Source of the DNA: Pseudomonadota bacterium
GTDB taxonomy: Bacteria; Myxococcota_A; Polyangia; Haliangiales; Haliangiaceae
NCBI GenBank assembly: GCA_023430775.1
Contig: JAEYYY010000748.1
Span: forward strand, 1 to 6,854
DNA: 6,854 bases
Reading direction: 5' to 3'
Shown here: piece by piece, positions 5,821 to 6,854 of the stretch
Layout: each line of letters starts with the position of its first letter
How positions within the stretch are numbered: position 1 is the stretch's first letter
Program-made: the position numbers and the translations under genes
The notes under the pieces: generated by a model
The model's database searches: none
Told to the model about the DNA's origin: nothing
The model's input: only the letters and a program-made list of their open reading frames with translations

Positions 5821-6567
5821 GAACACCGCGAACGCGATCACGTAGTTCGCGGCCGGGGTGTAGCCCATCGCACCGGTGGCGCTGCCCGCGGTGGCGAGCA
5901 CCCGATCCTCCATCTGACTGTCGCCGCTGATCCCGGCGCCGAGCGCGAAGTTGTTGCCCGCCGTGAACGTCGAGGTGCTGCCGTTCGGGGTGAAGCAGCT
6001 CGCGACGACGAGGGAGTTGGCCGCCGCGCCGACGAACGAGGTCGTCGCCTGCACCCCCGAGCCGAAGCCGGTGCCCTCACCCGACTTGCCCTGCACGGCG
6101 GGATACTCGTGGACCAGGATCCGCGCCTTCGGCGTGGGCAACGTGAACGTCGCGGTCACCGAGTTGCTCGGGTTGGGAAGCGTGTTGTTCGCGAACCACA
6201 GCTGCACCGAGCCGCCGGAGGGGTGGTCGATGCGGTTCAGCGGCTGGTAGATGTTGCCGGCGCCGTCGGTGAGCGCGGCAATGGCGGTCAGCGCGCCGAA
6301 CCAGTGAACCGCCACGACGAGTAGCTTGTTGGCACCGTGGGAGACCGGCTCGGTGCGCACCGTCGCCGCGTTGCTGTCCTGGGACCCGGCCGCGGTGTCC
6401 TCGAGCCCGGTCACCGACATCATCGGGTCGGTCATGCTGTCGCCGGGCATGCCGTCGGTCACGCCATCGGCCGGCGTGCCGTCGGCAGGCGGCGGGTCTC
6501 CGCCGAGCCCGAACCCGATCCGGCCACACCCGGCGAGCAGCATGGCGGCAACGACAACAGCTCGCAC
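5812..6567 (-). CDS. Lipoprotein with GCGRIGF signature and beta-sandwich domain
   Basis: The 251-aa product starts with a short signal ending in LLAGC, lipidation at Cys13, followed directly by GRIGFG. The GCGRIGF sequence is a hallmark I associate with many Haliangium-type lipoproteins. Residues 20-50 form a low-complexity Pro/Asp/Gly linker with ADGTPADG and DGMPGD repeats, typical of surface tethers. From about residue 55 a beta-rich domain follows, with motifs such as TDGAGNIYQPLNR, GGSVQLWFANN, SVTATFTLP and ILVHEYPAV; this resembles the beta-sandwich repeat often found in secreted carbohydrate-active or adhesin-like proteins. No catalytic residues are recognised. The GTG at 6567 is the only start between the upstream stop and the signal peptide, and no strong Shine-Dalgarno precedes it. 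It lies 21 bp after the partial gene to its right, possibly in one transcript. The function is unknown; the location is probably the outer membrane or cell surface. Confidence 0.82.
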   Translation of the reverse strand: MRAVVVAAMLLAGCGRIGFGLGGDPPPADGTPADGVTDGMPGDSMTDPMMSVTGLEDTAAGSQDSNAATVRTEPVSHGANKLLVVAVHWFGALTAIAALTDGAGNIYQPLNRIDHPSGGSVQLWFANNTLPNPSNSVTATFTLPTPKARILVHEYPAVQGKSGEGTGFGSGVQATTSFVGAAANSLVVASCFTPNGSTSTFTAGNNFALGAGISGDSQMEDRVLATAGSATGAMGYTPAANYVIAFAVFDR

Positions 6568-6588
6568 GTCGCGATCGTACCGGAAGCG

Positions 6589-6854
6589 TCAGCTGCGTGC
6601 GAACGGTGCCGTGCGATCGTCGCGGTTCTTGTGACGGAGCGCGCGCCGGGCGGTCAGGTAGTCGCGCGTCGCGGCGAACGCGATCAGATGGGGCGCCGCC
6701 TCGAGCCCGCCGACTCGCTCGACGGCGACGGTCAGATCGCCGCAGGCGAGCAGCCCCGCGCGATCGGCGGCGCGCCGGCAGGCGGCGAGATAGGCGGCGG
6801 CCTCGAGCGCGCTCGCCGGCAGGTCGGCGAGCCGATCCGCGAGCCGCTTGCGAT
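6589..6854 (-). CDS. C-terminal end of a large protein with ADRAGLLACGD motif (partial)
   Basis: Only the last 87 codons are in the window; the frame enters from the right edge and stops with TGA at 6591-6589. The tail reads CRRAADRAGLLACGDLTVAV, followed by a helix with APHLIAFAATRDYLTARRAL and a basic C-terminus (RHKNRDDR). This resembles the end of myxobacterial TPR proteins, and more distantly of M48-like proteins, that carry an xADRAGLLxxGD motif followed by an LIxFAxSxxYLxLR helix. The position matching the third zinc ligand of M48 (E-x-x-A-D) is Arg here, so this copy would not bind zinc there. The assignment is from memory of the pattern. Codon use matches its neighbours. It lies 21 bp upstream of the lipoprotein gene and may share its transcript. 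Confidence 0.6.
   Translation of the reverse strand, partial: RKRLADRLADLPASALEAAAYLAACRRAADRAGLLACGDLTVAVERVGGLEAAPHLIAFAATRDYLTARRALRHKNRDDRTAPFARS

Noticed and set aside
6440..6500. Short GC-rich repeats (CCGTCGG-type) as a mobile or CRISPR-like repeat
   Set aside because: They encode the Asp/Gly/Pro linker of the lipoprotein; units are short, irregular and without spacers.

Overview
The window is uniformly GC-rich with strong G/C third-position codon preference and a high density of CGATCG words. Three things point to a Myxococcota-type organism, probably near Haliangium/Kofleriaceae: a lipoprotein starting with the lipobox-plus-signature LAGCGRIGFG, a repeat-companion (TIGR02996-like) domain protein, and the envelope-protein style overall. 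The taxonomic call rests on remembered family patterns, not on a search.

Layout. Bases 1-2035 (minus strand) hold a two-gene unit read right to left: a 270-aa lipoprotein made of three POTRA-like modules without a beta-barrel (1223-2035), then an M48-type zinc metalloprotease lipoprotein (1226 down past base 1, truncated by the window). Their stop and start overlap as GTGA, so they are very probably co-translated. A 155-bp divergent intergenic region (2036-2190) separates them from a plus-strand run of three closely spaced genes: a 144-aa protein with an N-terminal CxxC/CxxC zinc ribbon (2191-2625), a 653-aa secreted multidomain protein with tandem beta-sandwich modules and a C-terminal thioredoxin fold lacking the CxxC (2662-4623), and a 392-aa protein with a Cys/His cluster, a TIGR02996-like module and irregular leucine-rich strands (4623-5801, overlapping its predecessor by one base). 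Ten bases after that stop, a convergent minus-strand gene ends: a 251-aa lipoprotein (5812-6567). Upstream of it is the C-terminal 87 codons of another minus-strand gene (6589-6854), running off the right edge.

How it fits together. Four of the five genes whose N-termini are visible and well supported carry secretion or lipidation signals, or sit in an operon with one that does, so this is mainly a cell-envelope neighbourhood. The most suggestive unit is the M48 protease plus POTRA-only lipoprotein pair, which resembles a split or auxiliary outer-membrane-protein assembly and quality-control module; that role is inferred from domain content and coupling. No RNA genes, CRISPR, insertion sequences or phage genes were seen. 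Most other long open frames on both strands are antisense or out-of-frame shadows typical of this base composition.
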